From assembly GCF_001189845.1 (NCBI RefSeq), contig NZ_LFLZ01000012.1:62001-126000 (forward strand): DNA of 64,000 nt, read 5' to 3'. Position numbers and translations under genes: made by a program. The notes beneath the pieces were generated by a model that was given only the letters and a program-made list of their open reading frames with translations, ran no database searches and was not told the origin of the DNA. Shown in pieces: positions 45,238-54,640 of this stretch. This DNA comes from Bradyrhizobium tropiciagri (GTDB lineage: Bacteria; Pseudomonadota; Alphaproteobacteria; Rhizobiales; Xanthobacteraceae). Numbering within the stretch: the stretch's first letter is position 1; every line of letters begins with the position of its first letter.

Positions 45238-45860
45238 GCGACGAGCAATTTGACGAGCATTTTTTGGCGCGCTGGTCGCGCCGCAAGCAGGAGGCGAAAG
45301 CCGATCACGCCGGGTCGGCGCCGGACCAGGCGGCTGAGGCGTGTGCGCCGGCGCCGGCAGACGCTGCGTCGGCGGGGCCGGCGCTCCCCGAAGTCGATCT
45401 TTCGAGCTTGCCCCCCGTCGAATCGATTGATGCGGCGACCGACATCACGGCTTTCCTGCGCGAGGGTATTCCGCAGGAGCTGAGCCGTGCGGCGCTGCGT
45501 CGTGCCTGGAGTGCCGATCCCGCGATCCGCGATTTCGTGGGGCTGGCGGAGAACGCCTGGGACTTCAATGACCCGAACGCCATGGCCGGCTTCGGTCCCC
45601 TGGACTATTCGGCCGAGCAGGTTGGCGCGCTCGTCCGTCGTATCGTCGGGGGGACGGTGGAGGCGGTCGAAAGCCTGGCCGACCCGCCCACCAAAGCGGC
45701 CGACGGGGGAGCGCAGGTGAGGACAATCAGCAATCCTCAACCGCTCCCGGAGCGCGCTGTCGAGGAATCGTCGCCCGATTCTGCTGCACCGCAACCCGTG
45801 CCTGCGAGTGAAGAGACTTCTATTCCGCGCCGCACACACGGCGGGGCGCTGCCCAGGTAA
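45234..45860 (+). CDS. DUF3306 domain-containing protein
   Basis: A 208-residue protein beginning FDEHFLARWSRRKQEAK, the DUF3306 hallmark. A low-complexity Ala/Pro segment follows, then LSRAALRRAWSADPAIRDFVGLAENAWDFNDP. Coupled to DUF3305 by an ATGA overlap. An assembly role for the dehydrogenase is assumed from context only. Confidence 0.88.
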   Translation: MSDEQFDEHFLARWSRRKQEAKADHAGSAPDQAAEACAPAPADAASAGPALPEVDLSSLPPVESIDAATDITAFLREGIPQELSRAALRRAWSADPAIRDFVGLAENAWDFNDPNAMAGFGPLDYSAEQVGALVRRIVGGTVEAVESLADPPTKAADGGAQVRTISNPQPLPERAVEESSPDSAAPQPVPASEETSIPRRTHGGALPR

Positions 45861-45982
45861 ACCGCCCAAGTCGACTGCGACTAAATGCGATAGCTTCAAG
45901 CTATGGCTGTCATTGACCGCTTCCCAACGCGCGCCGTAATCTTTCATCCGCAACGCAATTGGCCCCTGGGACGGAGGTCGGC

Positions 45983-46756
45983 GTGCGCGATGTGGGACTT
46001 GAACGTGCCATCGATGCCGCGGGCGGCGTTGCCGAGCTTGCCCGGAAGATAGGTATTGCCCAGCCCTCAGTGTCGAACTGGAACCGGGTGCCTGCTCAGC
46101 GTGTGATCGCGGTCGAGGCCGTAACAGGCGTGTCGCGTAAGCTGCTTCGTCCCGATCTCTACAACGAGCCGATGGGTGACGCAGTCGATCCGATCGATGC
46201 CGCGCGCGCTCGGGAATACGCGCTGCTTGCGAACCTGCTTTGGTCCGCGCCGTCGGCCGCATTGCTTGGGCAGATCGCGCAGCTAGAGGGCGATGCGACG
46301 CCGCTCGGGCGCGCCCACGCAGCGCTTGCCGATGCCGCGTCGGTTGCCGTCGCATCCGAGGTCGAACGCGAATATTTCGATCTGTTCGTCGGCCTCGGTC
46401 GTGGCGAGTTGCTACCTTACGCGTCGTATTACCTGACCGGCTTTCTCAACGAACGTCCCTTGTCGCGCCTGCGCGACGATCTGGCTCTGCTCGGCATCGA
46501 GCGGACGGAGAACAATTTTGAGCCGGAGGATCACGCGGGGACGTTGTGCGAGATCATGGCGGACCTTGCGGCAGGGCGCCTTTCGGTATCGCCGGACGCA
46601 CAGCGCGCCTTCTTCGAAAAGCACGTCTCGCTCTGGATGGGACGGTTATTCGTCGACATGGAGAAGGCGGAAAGCGCCAGATTCTACCGGTCGGTCGGGA
46701 CGCTCGGGCGGGTTTTTCTGGAAATAGAAGCCGAGGCTTTCACGTACGCCAACTGA
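45983..46756 (+). CDS. TorD-family chaperone with N-terminal HTH domain
   Basis: A 257-residue protein. Residues 1-60 form a YdaS-like helix-turn-helix (GLERAIDAAGGVAELARKIGIAQPSVSNWNR). From about 65 on it is a TorD/DmsD fold (YALLANLLWSAPSAALLGQIAQLEG, YFDLFVGLGRGELLPYASYYLTG). TorD chaperones guard molybdoenzyme Tat substrates during cofactor insertion. I chose the GTG at 45983 because GGAGG lies five bases before it; a TTG at 45959 would add eight residues. The fused DNA-binding domain hints at coupling of maturation to transcription. Confidence 0.88.
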   Translation: MRDVGLERAIDAAGGVAELARKIGIAQPSVSNWNRVPAQRVIAVEAVTGVSRKLLRPDLYNEPMGDAVDPIDAARAREYALLANLLWSAPSAALLGQIAQLEGDATPLGRAHAALADAASVAVASEVEREYFDLFVGLGRGELLPYASYYLTGFLNERPLSRLRDDLALLGIERTENNFEPEDHAGTLCEIMADLAAGRLSVSPDAQRAFFEKHVSLWMGRLFVDMEKAESARFYRSVGTLGRVFLEIEAEAFTYAN

Positions 46757-46784
46757 CCGGCACCGCTGGTCCAGGAGTCACGCG

Positions 46785-46994
46785 ATGAGAGATGAGAGGA
46801 AAATGACGGCCGGCCGCCGCGACTTTCTTCGCAAGGTCGGAATCGGCACCGTCGGGGCGGGAGCGACGCTTGCCGCACCCTTGATCGCGCCGGCGCAAGC
46901 GGACAGCGAGACCGACGATGAGAAACGCAAGGCGCGCTACAAGGAAACCGACCACGTGAAGGCCTATTACCGCGTCAATCGTTACCCTGGTTGA
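46785..46994 (+). CDS. Small Tat-targeted protein of the fdh locus
   Basis: A 69-residue protein with a twin-arginine motif (RRDFLRKVGIG) and a hydrophobic stretch ending APAQADSET. It matches the short formate-dehydrogenase-region Tat protein family (TIGR02811-type, from memory). AGGAG seven bases before the ATG at 46785 supports this start. Its stop overlaps the ATG at 46994. Confidence 0.87.
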   Translation: MRDERKMTAGRRDFLRKVGIGTVGAGATLAAPLIAPAQADSETDDEKRKARYKETDHVKAYYRVNRYPG

Positions 46995-47005
46995 TGGAGG
47001 CGGCC

Positions 47006-49954
47006 GTGCTGATCAAGAGAACACAACAGCGTTCCGAAATCGCCTCAAATGGGTCCATCGCGGCAGGTTTGTCCCGGCAAAGGAGTGGTTTCGACCGTCG
47101 CACTTTCCTGCGCCGCTCGGGCCTTGCTGGCGGTGCGCTCGCCGCGTTGAGCACGCTGCCGCCCGGCAGCGTGCGGACGGCAAAAGCGGCCATGGCAGGT
47201 CCGCTCACATCCGGGGCGACGGTGCGGAAGAGCATTTGCACGCACTGTTCGGTGGGATGCACCGTGACCGCAGAGGTGTTGAACGGGGTCTGGATTGGTC
47301 AGGAGCCGAGCTGGGACTCTCCGATCAATCGCGGATCGCATTGTGCGAAGGGCGCGTCCGTGCGCGAACTCGTGCACAGCGAGCGCCGGCTCCGCTATCC
47401 GATGAAGCTGGTGGATGGACAGTGGACGCGCGTCTCCTGGGACACCGCGATCAACGAGATCGGCGACAAGCTGTTCGAAATTCGCGGGAGGTCCGGTCCC
47501 GATTCCGTTTACTGGCTCGGATCGGCCAAGATGACCAACGAAGGCTCCTATCTTTTCCGCAAGCTCGGCGCATTCTGGGGCACCAACAACACCGACCATC
47601 AGGCACGCATCTGCCACTCGACGACCGTCACCGGCGTGGCCAACACCTGGGGCTACGGTGCGATGACGAACAGCTACAACGATATCCGCAACGCCAAGAC
47701 CCAGATGATCATGGGCGGGAATCCGGCCGAGGCGCATCCGGTCTCGTTACAGCATCTGCTCGAGGGCAAGGAGCTTCAAAGAGCAAACTTCATCGTCATC
47801 GATCCGCGCCTGACACGGACCGCGGCCCACGCGACCGAGTATGTCCGGATGCGGCCAGGCACCGACATCCCGGTGCTCTATGGCATCATGTGGCACATCC
47901 TGCAGAACGGCTGGGAGGACAAGGAGTTCATCAGGCAGCGGGTCTACGGGTTCGACGACCTCCGCAAGGAGGTGGAGAAATGGAATCCGGAGGAAGTCGA
48001 GCGTGTCAGCGGCATTCCCGGAGAACAGCTCAAGCGTGTCGCCAAGATGTTCGCGACGGAAAAGCCGTCGACACTGATCTGGGCCATGGGTCAGACCCAG
48101 AAGACGGTCGGTACTGCCAACGTGCGGGCGAGTTGCATCCTGCTTCTGATGACTGGAAATGTCGGTGGACCGGGCATGGGCGCCAACATCTTCCGCGGCC
48201 ACGACAATGTGCAGGGAGCGACCGACGTCGGGCTCGATATCGTCACGCTGCCGTTCTACTACGGCCTTGCCGAAGGCGCTTGGAAGCACTGGGCACGGGT
48301 TTGGGAAGTCGACTACGACTTCCTGAAGTCGCGCTTCGACTCCAAGCAGCTCATGGAAGCTCCAGGCATTCCGCTGACCCGCTGGTTCGAGGCGGCGACC
48401 CTTCCGAAGGAGCAAGTCGCGCAAAAGGACAACGTGCGGGCGGTGTTCGTGCAGGGACATGCCAGCAACAGCATCACGCGCGTTCCGGAGTCCCTCAATG
48501 GTCTGAAGGCACTCGAGCTGCTCGTCATCGCCGACCCGCATCCGACCACCTGGGCATCGCTGGCGGTCGAAGCGGGACGCAAGAACGGCGTCTACATTCT
48601 TCCGGTGGCCACGCAATTCGAGTGCAAGGGGTCGCGCGTGGCCTCGAATCGCTCGCTGCAGTGGGGAGAGCAGATCGTCAAGCCGATATTCGAATCAAAG
48701 GATGACCTCGAAGTCATCTATCTGATGGCGAAGAAGTGCGGCCTTGCCGACCAGATGTTCAAGAACATCAAGGTCGAGAACAATCTGCCGGAGGCTGAAG
48801 ATGTCTTGCGTGAGATGAATCGCGGAAGCTGGTCGACCGGCTACTGCGGACAGTCGCCCGAACGTCTCAAGGCGCACATGAAGAACCAGGCCAAGTTCGA
48901 CCTCCTGACCATGCGGGCGCCCAAGGACGACCCCGAGGTCGGCGGCGACTATTATGGCCTGCCGTGGCCGTGCTGGGGCTCGCCCGAGGTGCGGCATCCG
49001 GGCACCCCGCTGCTCTACAATACCAATCTGGCTGTGATGGATGGCGGCGGTACGTTCCGTCCGCGCTTCGGAATCGAGCGCGAGGAGAAGCTGCCTGACG
49101 GCACGACGCGGAAGGTGAGCCTGCTTGCGGACGGTTCCTATTCCAAGGGCTCGGAGATCACGGACGGCTATCCGGAATTCACGCTGGCGAGCCTGAAGAA
49201 GCTCGGCTGGGATAAGGACCTCAGCGAGGCGGAGATGGCCACCATCACCAGGATCAACTCAGCCAATCCCGATGCGGTGTCATGGTCGCTCGACCTGTCC
49301 GGCGGCATCCAGCGCGTGGCGCTCAAACATGGCTGCGTGCCTTATGGCAACGGCAAGGCGCGCATGAACGCGTTCGGTCTGCCTGACCCCATTCCGGTTC
49401 ATCGCGAACCGATCTACACGCCGCGCGTCGATCTGGTCGCGAAATATCCGACGCTGCCCGATGCCAAGCAGTTCCGGATGCCGAACATCGGCTTCTCCGT
49501 GCAGAAGGCCGCGGTGGAGAAGGGGATCGCTAAGCAATTCCCGCTCATCCTGTCCTCGGGGCGTCTCGTCGAATACGAGGGGGGCGGCGAAGAAACACGC
49601 ACCAATCCGTGGCTTGCCGAATTGCAGCAGGACATGTTCATCGAGATCAATCCCACCGACGCCGCCGATCGTGGCATCAAGGACGGCGGCTGGGTCTGGG
49701 TGACTGGCGCCGAAAACAATTCGCGCGCCAGGATGAAGGCGCTCGTGACCGAACGCGTCGGCAAGGGGGTCGCCTGGATGCCCTTCCACTTCGGCGGCTG
49801 GTTCGCAGGCAAGGATCTGCGCGGCAATTATCCGAAGGGCACCGATCCGATCGTGCTCGGTGAAAGCGCGAACACGATCACCACTTACGGATACGATCCG
49901 GCGACCGGCATGCAGGAGCCCAAAGTCACCCTCTGCCAGATCGCAGCGGCATAA
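47006..49954 (+). CDS. fdhA: Formate dehydrogenase alpha subunit, Tat-exported Mo/W enzyme
   Basis: About 982 residues. A Tat signal (DRRTFLRRSGLAGG) is followed by a 4Fe-4S site CTHCSVGC … HCAKGA. The molybdopterin domains carry ARICHSTTV, where the cofactor ligand is Cys and not selenocysteine. The C-terminal cofactor-binding region has LVEYEGGGEETRTNP and WVWVTGAENNSRARMKALV. It oxidises formate to CO2 in the periplasm. GTG at 47006 has GGAGG five bases upstream; the ATG at 46994 is a less supported alternative. Confidence 0.95.
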   Translation: MLIKRTQQRSEIASNGSIAAGLSRQRSGFDRRTFLRRSGLAGGALAALSTLPPGSVRTAKAAMAGPLTSGATVRKSICTHCSVGCTVTAEVLNGVWIGQEPSWDSPINRGSHCAKGASVRELVHSERRLRYPMKLVDGQWTRVSWDTAINEIGDKLFEIRGRSGPDSVYWLGSAKMTNEGSYLFRKLGAFWGTNNTDHQARICHSTTVTGVANTWGYGAMTNSYNDIRNAKTQMIMGGNPAEAHPVSLQHLLEGKELQRANFIVIDPRLTRTAAHATEYVRMRPGTDIPVLYGIMWHILQNGWEDKEFIRQRVYGFDDLRKEVEKWNPEEVERVSGIPGEQLKRVAKMFATEKPSTLIWAMGQTQKTVGTANVRASCILLLMTGNVGGPGMGANIFRGHDNVQGATDVGLDIVTLPFYYGLAEGAWKHWARVWEVDYDFLKSRFDSKQLMEAPGIPLTRWFEAATLPKEQVAQKDNVRAVFVQGHASNSITRVPESLNGLKALELLVIADPHPTTWASLAVEAGRKNGVYILPVATQFECKGSRVASNRSLQWGEQIVKPIFESKDDLEVIYLMAKKCGLADQMFKNIKVENNLPEAEDVLREMNRGSWSTGYCGQSPERLKAHMKNQAKFDLLTMRAPKDDPEVGGDYYGLPWPCWGSPEVRHPGTPLLYNTNLAVMDGGGTFRPRFGIEREEKLPDGTTRKVSLLADGSYSKGSEITDGYPEFTLASLKKLGWDKDLSEAEMATITRINSANPDAVSWSLDLSGGIQRVALKHGCVPYGNGKARMNAFGLPDPIPVHREPIYTPRVDLVAKYPTLPDAKQFRMPNIGFSVQKAAVEKGIAKQFPLILSSGRLVEYEGGGEETRTNPWLAELQQDMFIEINPTDAADRGIKDGGWVWVTGAENNSRARMKALVTERVGKGVAWMPFHFGGWFAGKDLRGNYPKGTDPIVLGESANTITTYGYDPATGMQEPKVTLCQIAAA

Positions 49955-49966
49955 GGAGCAACGACC

Positions 49967-50563
49967 ATGGCACGTATGAAATTCCTCTGCGACGCCGACC
50001 GTTGCATCGAATGCAATGCCTGCGTCACCGCCTGCAAGAACGAGCACGAGGTGCCCTGGGGCATCAACCGGCGCCGCGTCGTCACCATCAATGACGGCAA
50101 ACCTGGTGAGCGTTCGGTCTCGATGGCCTGCATGCATTGCACCGACGCCCCATGCGCGGCGGTGTGCCCGGTGAACTGCATCTACACGACGGCAGACGGT
50201 GTCGTGCTTCATTCCAAGGACCTGTGCATCGGCTGTGGTTATTGCTTCTACGCCTGCCCGTTCGGCGCGCCGCAATATCCGAAGGTCGGCAACTTCGGCT
50301 CGCGCGGCAAGATGGACAAGTGCACGTTCTGCGCCGGAGGGCCCGAGGCCGACGGCAGCAAGGAGGAGTACGAGAAATATGGCGCAAACCGTCTCGCCGA
50401 AGGCAAGTTGCCGCTCTGCGCCGAGATGTGCTCGACCAAATCATTGCTTGCCGGCGACGGCGAAATCATTGCCCAGATTTACAAGGAGCGTGTGATGAAG
50501 CGCGGTTACGGCTCTGGCGCCTGGGGCTGGAAGACCGCGTATCGCGAGACGATCGAGTCTTGA
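49967..50563 (+). CDS. fdhB: Formate dehydrogenase beta subunit, 4Fe-4S ferredoxin type
   Basis: A 198-residue electron-transfer subunit with four 4Fe-4S sites: CIECNACVTACKNEH, CMHCTDAPCAAVCPVNC, CIGCGYCFYACPFGAP and CTFC … CAEMC. It carries electrons from the alpha subunit to the cytochrome b subunit. It lies 12 bp after fdhA in the operon. Confidence 0.95.
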   Translation: MARMKFLCDADRCIECNACVTACKNEHEVPWGINRRRVVTINDGKPGERSVSMACMHCTDAPCAAVCPVNCIYTTADGVVLHSKDLCIGCGYCFYACPFGAPQYPKVGNFGSRGKMDKCTFCAGGPEADGSKEEYEKYGANRLAEGKLPLCAEMCSTKSLLAGDGEIIAQIYKERVMKRGYGSGAWGWKTAYRETIES

Positions 50564-50605
50564 AAAACCGCATCGCCAGCGATCACCCACTATCGGGAGG
50601 AATTG

Positions 50606-51604
50606 ATGGTGTGTCTTGCGCGATTTGCCCGGCTCGTCATTGGCACGGGCGTGCTGCTGCTGCTCATCTCCGCGGCTTCACCGTCCGGCGCCCAGCAGGT
50701 CAACCCGACGGCGAGCTCAGTCAAGGAGCAGCAGCTCCTCCAGGAACTGAACCGGATCCAGGGACGCGTCAGCATTCCGGACCAGCGCTCCGGCGTGCTT
50801 GAGCAGCCGGCAGGCCGTGAATGGCGTGAGTTCCGGAACGTGACGCTGCACTGGATAGGCGGTATCGCCATTCTTGGCATGCTTGCGGCGTTGATCATCT
50901 TCTATCTGAGCCGCGGCATGGTGCGGCTTCAGAGCGGTCGTTCGGGTCGGACCCTTGTGCGTTTCAGCTCATTCGAACGCTTCGTGCACTGGATGACGGC
51001 GACCTGCTTCATCATTCTCGCGCTTTCGGGATTGAACATCACCTTCGGCCGTACGCTGCTTCTGCCCTTGATGGGTCACGAAGCGTTTTCCGAATGGTCG
51101 CAATGGGCGAAGTATGCGCACAACTATTTGAGCTTTCCGTTCACGATTGGCGTCGTTCTGATCTTCCTGATGTGGCTCGCTGGCAATCTCCCGAATAAGG
51201 TGGATGTCGCGTGGCTCAAGCGCGGCGGCGGCATCGTGGGTCACGACCATCCGCCGGCCTATCGTTTCAACGCCGGCCAGAAGGCAATCTATTGGGTCGT
51301 TGTCATCGGCGGGGGCCTGGTGGCAGCCACCGGATATGAGCTGATGTTCCCCTTCTATCTATCGGGTATCGAAGGGATGCAGCTCGCGCAGGTCGTCCAC
51401 GCCACCGCGGCGATGCTGTTCATGGCTGTGATGCTGGCCCACATCTATATCGGCACGATCGGTATGGAGGGTGCGTTCGAGGCGATGGGTAGCGGCACCG
51501 TCGACGTCAACTGGGCGAGGGAGCACCATAGCCTCTGGCTCGAAGAGGAGAATGCGCGGACCGGCGCAAACGACGCGCGAACTCAGCCCTCTGCCGCGGA
51601 GTAG
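50606..51604 (+). CDS. fdhC: Formate dehydrogenase gamma subunit, cytochrome b556
   Basis: A 332-residue membrane protein. A signal-like N-terminus (LLLLISAASPSGAQQV) is followed by four transmembrane segments. The b-type heme ligands are in FERFVHWMTATCFIILALSG, WAKYAHNYLSFPF and VVHATAAMLFMAVMLAHIY. It passes electrons to the quinone pool. GGGAGG precedes the ATG at 50606; a TTG at 50603 is possible. Confidence 0.93.
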   Translation: MVCLARFARLVIGTGVLLLLISAASPSGAQQVNPTASSVKEQQLLQELNRIQGRVSIPDQRSGVLEQPAGREWREFRNVTLHWIGGIAILGMLAALIIFYLSRGMVRLQSGRSGRTLVRFSSFERFVHWMTATCFIILALSGLNITFGRTLLLPLMGHEAFSEWSQWAKYAHNYLSFPFTIGVVLIFLMWLAGNLPNKVDVAWLKRGGGIVGHDHPPAYRFNAGQKAIYWVVVIGGGLVAATGYELMFPFYLSGIEGMQLAQVVHATAAMLFMAVMLAHIYIGTIGMEGAFEAMGSGTVDVNWAREHHSLWLEEENARTGANDARTQPSAAE

Positions 51605-51640
51605 GTGGCGCACGCAGCCCGAGACGTTTAGCGCATCCCG

Positions 51641-51763
51641 CTAAAGCCGCACGCCCGTCGTTGCAAAGGCCTGTTGGACCGGCTCCTGTAGACCGTTTAG
51701 AACCGCGGCCGCGAGCACTGCCAAGACGATGGCGGCCGTGCAGGCGAGCAAGAAGGACTTCAT
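51641..51763 (-). CDS. Small membrane hypothetical protein (40 aa)
   Basis: MKSFLLACTAAIVLAVLAAA then VLNGLQEPVQQAFATTGVRL. One N-terminal hydrophobic helix and a short tail. GGGAGAACAGCG before the ATG offers a ribosome site. Very short proteins of this pattern are common in Bradyrhizobium; function unknown. Confidence 0.6.
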   Translation of the reverse strand: MKSFLLACTAAIVLAVLAAAVLNGLQEPVQQAFATTGVRL

Positions 51764-52287
51764 CGCTGTTCTCCCAAAAGCCGGGATGTTGTGAGCTTAC
51801 ACAAAACGGCTCTTCGCGGATAGCGTTGTGATGCCATCAAGTAGTCCTGGCTCGAAACGGTCGTAGAACAATCCCGTCCTTGTGCAGGGCACAATGTGCG
51901 CACCGGCGAGATCAAAGCTGCTTCTTGTCGTTGACGGTATCGCAAGAATTCGAGTGCGATGGGCCATTTTGACTTCAGTCGCACAGCCGCTTAGTCGATT
52001 GCCTCCAATACTTCCCGAGTAGTGGGAACAGTCGCTACCGCGTGGTTTGGCGTAGGTTTGGGTGTGCCGATTCTACGCTTCCTTTCATCGCCGGGCACTC
52101 TCCAAAGCTATGACTTCCACTTAACCTGATCCGGGGCAGACTTTCATCCTGCTTCAGCCAGGTGAGTATTGTGGCGCATTGCAGCGTGCAGAAAGGTCGG
52201 AGGTCGGTGGACCAAAGCTTCAGTCGAAGGAAGGCGGCTCTTGGCGCAAACCAGACCTTCGGCCGGTGCCGTATGTCTCAGAAGGTG
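51764..52287. other. Intergenic region between the fdh locus and an efflux remnant
   Basis: About 524 bp with no frame showing family features. Because the gene at 52288 is cut short, this stretch may include an old recombination junction, but I see no repeats or IS ends. Confidence 0.4.
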
Positions 52288-52638
52288 TCAATCGGCTTGC
52301 CCCGCCGCGATACGCGCCTCGCGCTTCCCGAACCATTCGAAGGCCTGGCTAATCTGGAGCGTGGTTTCTGCTGATTTCGTGCCGCGGTAGGGGCCGCTTC
52401 CGAAGGAATTGTCCTGCTCGTACGACAGATCGGGATTCAGCAGCGCTCCGGCCTGAATACGCTGGCCGGTGGCGATGCCCACGTCGCGGTCAGCGGCAGT
52501 TAAACGGGGGCTGGCGACGAGCGCGCGCGCCAGCGCGCCTCTCATCGTGAGGGTCTGCGAATACGACGCACATGCGAGCCACGGGCTGGCTAGAAATGCG
52601 GCCGCGCACGCAAGACGCGTGACTGTCTTGACGAACAT
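52288..52638 (-). pseudogene. CzcC/CusC-type outer-membrane efflux protein, truncated
   Basis: Only 116 residues remain of a protein that is usually over 400. A signal peptide (LACAAAFLASPWLACASYSQ) leads into the family start (TMRGALARALVASPRLTAADRDVGIATGQRIQAGALLNPDLSYEQDN) and then LQISQAFEWFGKREARIAAGQ, followed by a stop. The rest of the TolC-like barrel and any czcBA genes are missing. A relic of a heavy-metal efflux operon. Confidence 0.8.
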
Positions 52639-52692
52639 GAAGAGCTACCTGACGAACCCAATCGATCGAGCGCTTGCGCTCCGAAGACGCGT

Positions 52693-53046
52693 TCAGACCA
52701 GGCGTTTGGGCGGTGGCGTGTCAAGCCGGGGATGGTCTTCCAGGACGAACATCGGCGTCGTAAAGGCCGGGGCCATTGGCTTCGCCTGCGGCGCCACGAT
52801 CAGCACCAGTGCCGGCAGCAGGAGAGGCACGCAGGTGTAGCAATGATCGACTACGGTGACGGATTTCTTGGTCCCTGGGTCGGCCTTTTCCTGGGCAACG
52901 TCCGCAACGACCTGACCGGCGACTTCCAGCGTCTCCTCTGCACAGGAAATCTCTCCGCCAATTCCGACCAGGACATAGGCCATCGCGAGGAACCCTGTCA
53001 GGAACCCCCGCAGAACAGATAGTCTCCGCCCGCTTTTCCGCCTCAT
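52693..53046 (-). CDS. Hypothetical protein at the head of a relic metal-efflux operon
   Basis: A 117-residue protein with an N-terminal membrane segment (VLRGFLTGFLAMAYVLVGIGGEI) and a mature CYTCVPLLLP motif within a second hydrophobic stretch. Genes of this shape precede czcCBA operons in Rhizobiales; the paired Cys and flanking residues could bind metal. It stands 54 bp before the truncated czcC-like gene and may now be orphaned. Confidence 0.65.
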   Translation of the reverse strand: MRRKSGRRLSVLRGFLTGFLAMAYVLVGIGGEISCAEETLEVAGQVVADVAQEKADPGTKKSVTVVDHCYTCVPLLLPALVLIVAPQAKPMAPAFTTPMFVLEDHPRLDTPPPKRLV

Positions 53047-53158
53047 ATGCTCACCGATAGCAAGGTTCGGCTGGTGGTACCATCATAAACATAGAGTTTT
53101 ATGCGGCCGAACTGCTATCGCAGACGCGGAGTGGCTGGGGTCCAGGGAGAGCATGATT

Positions 53159-53968
53159 ATGCGAATTGTCGTGATCGTTGCCGCGCTCGTCATGGGGCTT
53201 TTTGGCGGTGTCCAAGCCGAGGAGCGTTCGATCACTGTCGCATCGACGACGTCGACCGAACAATCAGGTCTGTTCGGGTATCTGCTGCCGCAGTTCTCGA
53301 AGACCGAGGGTATCAAGGTGAAGGTCGTCGCGGTCGGCACCGGCCAGGCGTTGGATATCGGCCGCCGGGGCGACGCCGACGTGGTGTTCGTCCATGATCG
53401 GCCGGCAGAAGACAAGTTCATGGCCGAGGGTGAGGGCGTGAAGCGCTTCGACGTCATGTACAACGATTTCGTCATCGTCGGACCGAAGGCCGATCCTGCG
53501 CACATCGCCGGCGACACGGACGTTGTCGACGCCCTACGCAAGATTGCAGCCGCAAGGGTACAATTCATCTCGCGCGGCGATCATTCCGGTACCCATGAGG
53601 CAGAACTGCGGCTCTGGAAACAGGCGGGGATCGATGTCGCCAGCAAGGGCGATTGGTATCGCGAGATCGGACAGGGCATGGGCCCGGCGCTGAACATGGC
53701 CGCCTCGTCAAATGCTTATCTGCTGTCCGATCGCGGCACCTGGTTGTCATTCAAGAACCGCGGCGATCTGGCAATCCTGACCCAGGCCGACAAGCGGCTG
53801 TTTAATCAATACGGGGTCATGCTGGTAAATCCGGAAAAGCATCCAACCGTGAAGGCAAAGGACGGACAAGCCTTCGTCGACTGGCTCATCTCACCGAAGG
53901 GACAAGAGACCATCGCCGGTTACAAGGTCGGCGGTGAGCAGCTATTTTTCCCCAACGCGTCCCATTAG
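53159..53968 (+). CDS. tupA: Tungstate (or molybdate) ABC transporter binding protein TupA
   Basis: A 269-residue periplasmic binding protein. A signal peptide (MRIVVIVAALVMGLFGGVQA) precedes ITVASTTSTEQSGLFGYLLP, the TupA signature with the TTST anion-binding loop. Further segments are VGTGQALDIGRRGDADVVFVHD, MYNDFVIVGP and ISRGDHSGTHEAELRLW. The ATG at 53159 has AGGGAGA about seven bases upstream; another ATG lies at 53153. It is convergent with tupB and overlaps it by 27 bp. Confidence 0.92.
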   Translation: MRIVVIVAALVMGLFGGVQAEERSITVASTTSTEQSGLFGYLLPQFSKTEGIKVKVVAVGTGQALDIGRRGDADVVFVHDRPAEDKFMAEGEGVKRFDVMYNDFVIVGPKADPAHIAGDTDVVDALRKIAAARVQFISRGDHSGTHEAELRLWKQAGIDVASKGDWYREIGQGMGPALNMAASSNAYLLSDRGTWLSFKNRGDLAILTQADKRLFNQYGVMLVNPEKHPTVKAKDGQAFVDWLISPKGQETIAGYKVGGEQLFFPNASH

Positions 53969-54640
53969 GAGGAACGCGACCGTCGAGACTGCCACGCTAA
54001 GGGCCAGCAGGATCAATCCGAGCCCGAGCGCCAGCGGTAGATCGCCCTTGCTGGTTTCCAGCGCGATCGCGGTCGTCATTGTCCGTGTGAAGCCCCGGAT
54101 GTTCCCGCCCACGATGATGATGGCGCCGACCTCGGCGATAGCTCGGCCGAAGGCGGCAAGAAAAGCCGTCAGCAACGAGGCCCGGCCCAGGGCGAACAGC
54201 AGGGCGACGCTCCGGACGATCGATAGACCGTCAATACGCGCCAAGTCGCCATATTCGGCCCACAGCAGCGTCGACGGCCGGTGTACCAGGGCGACTACGA
54301 TCGGCGTCGCCAACAACATCTGAGCGATCACCATGGCCGTCGGCGTGAACAGTATGCCGGCTGACCCGAGCGGCCCCGACCGAGATAGCAGTAGGTAGAG
54401 TACGAGACCCACGACCACCGGCGGAAGGCCCAGGAATGCGTTGGTGAGCACGATGATGGCTTGCCGCCCCCGGAAACGAGCGATGGCTAACCAGGCTCCG
54501 ATCGGCGCACCAATCAGCAATGCTACGACGCTCGCCGTCAGGCTGACGCGCAGCGATAGGGCAACGATACCGAGGAGTTCTGGGTCAGCCTCGCCAAATA
54601 GCGCCAGTGCAGCGGCTATGGATCGCGTGAAGTCGCTCAT
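53942..54640 (-). CDS. tupB: Tungstate ABC transporter permease TupB
   Basis: A 232-residue permease with five or six membrane segments and the EAA-type loop DLARIDGLSIVRSVALLFALGRAS. The start at 54640 (MSDFTRSIAAALALFG) fits the family; a 14-residue upstream extension looks unconserved. It points toward tupA with overlapping 3' ends, an uncommon layout for subunits of one transporter. No tupC ATPase gene is present in the window. Confidence 0.9.
   Translation of the reverse strand: MSDFTRSIAAALALFGEADPELLGIVALSLRVSLTASVVALLIGAPIGAWLAIARFRGRQAIIVLTNAFLGLPPVVVGLVLYLLLSRSGPLGSAGILFTPTAMVIAQMLLATPIVVALVHRPSTLLWAEYGDLARIDGLSIVRSVALLFALGRASLLTAFLAAFGRAIAEVGAIIIVGGNIRGFTRTMTTAIALETSKGDLPLALGLGLILLALSVAVSTVAFLLMGRVGEK

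Noticed and set aside
47236..48705. 489-codon plus-strand frame inside fdhA
   Set aside because: Out-of-frame shadow of the dehydrogenase alpha subunit.
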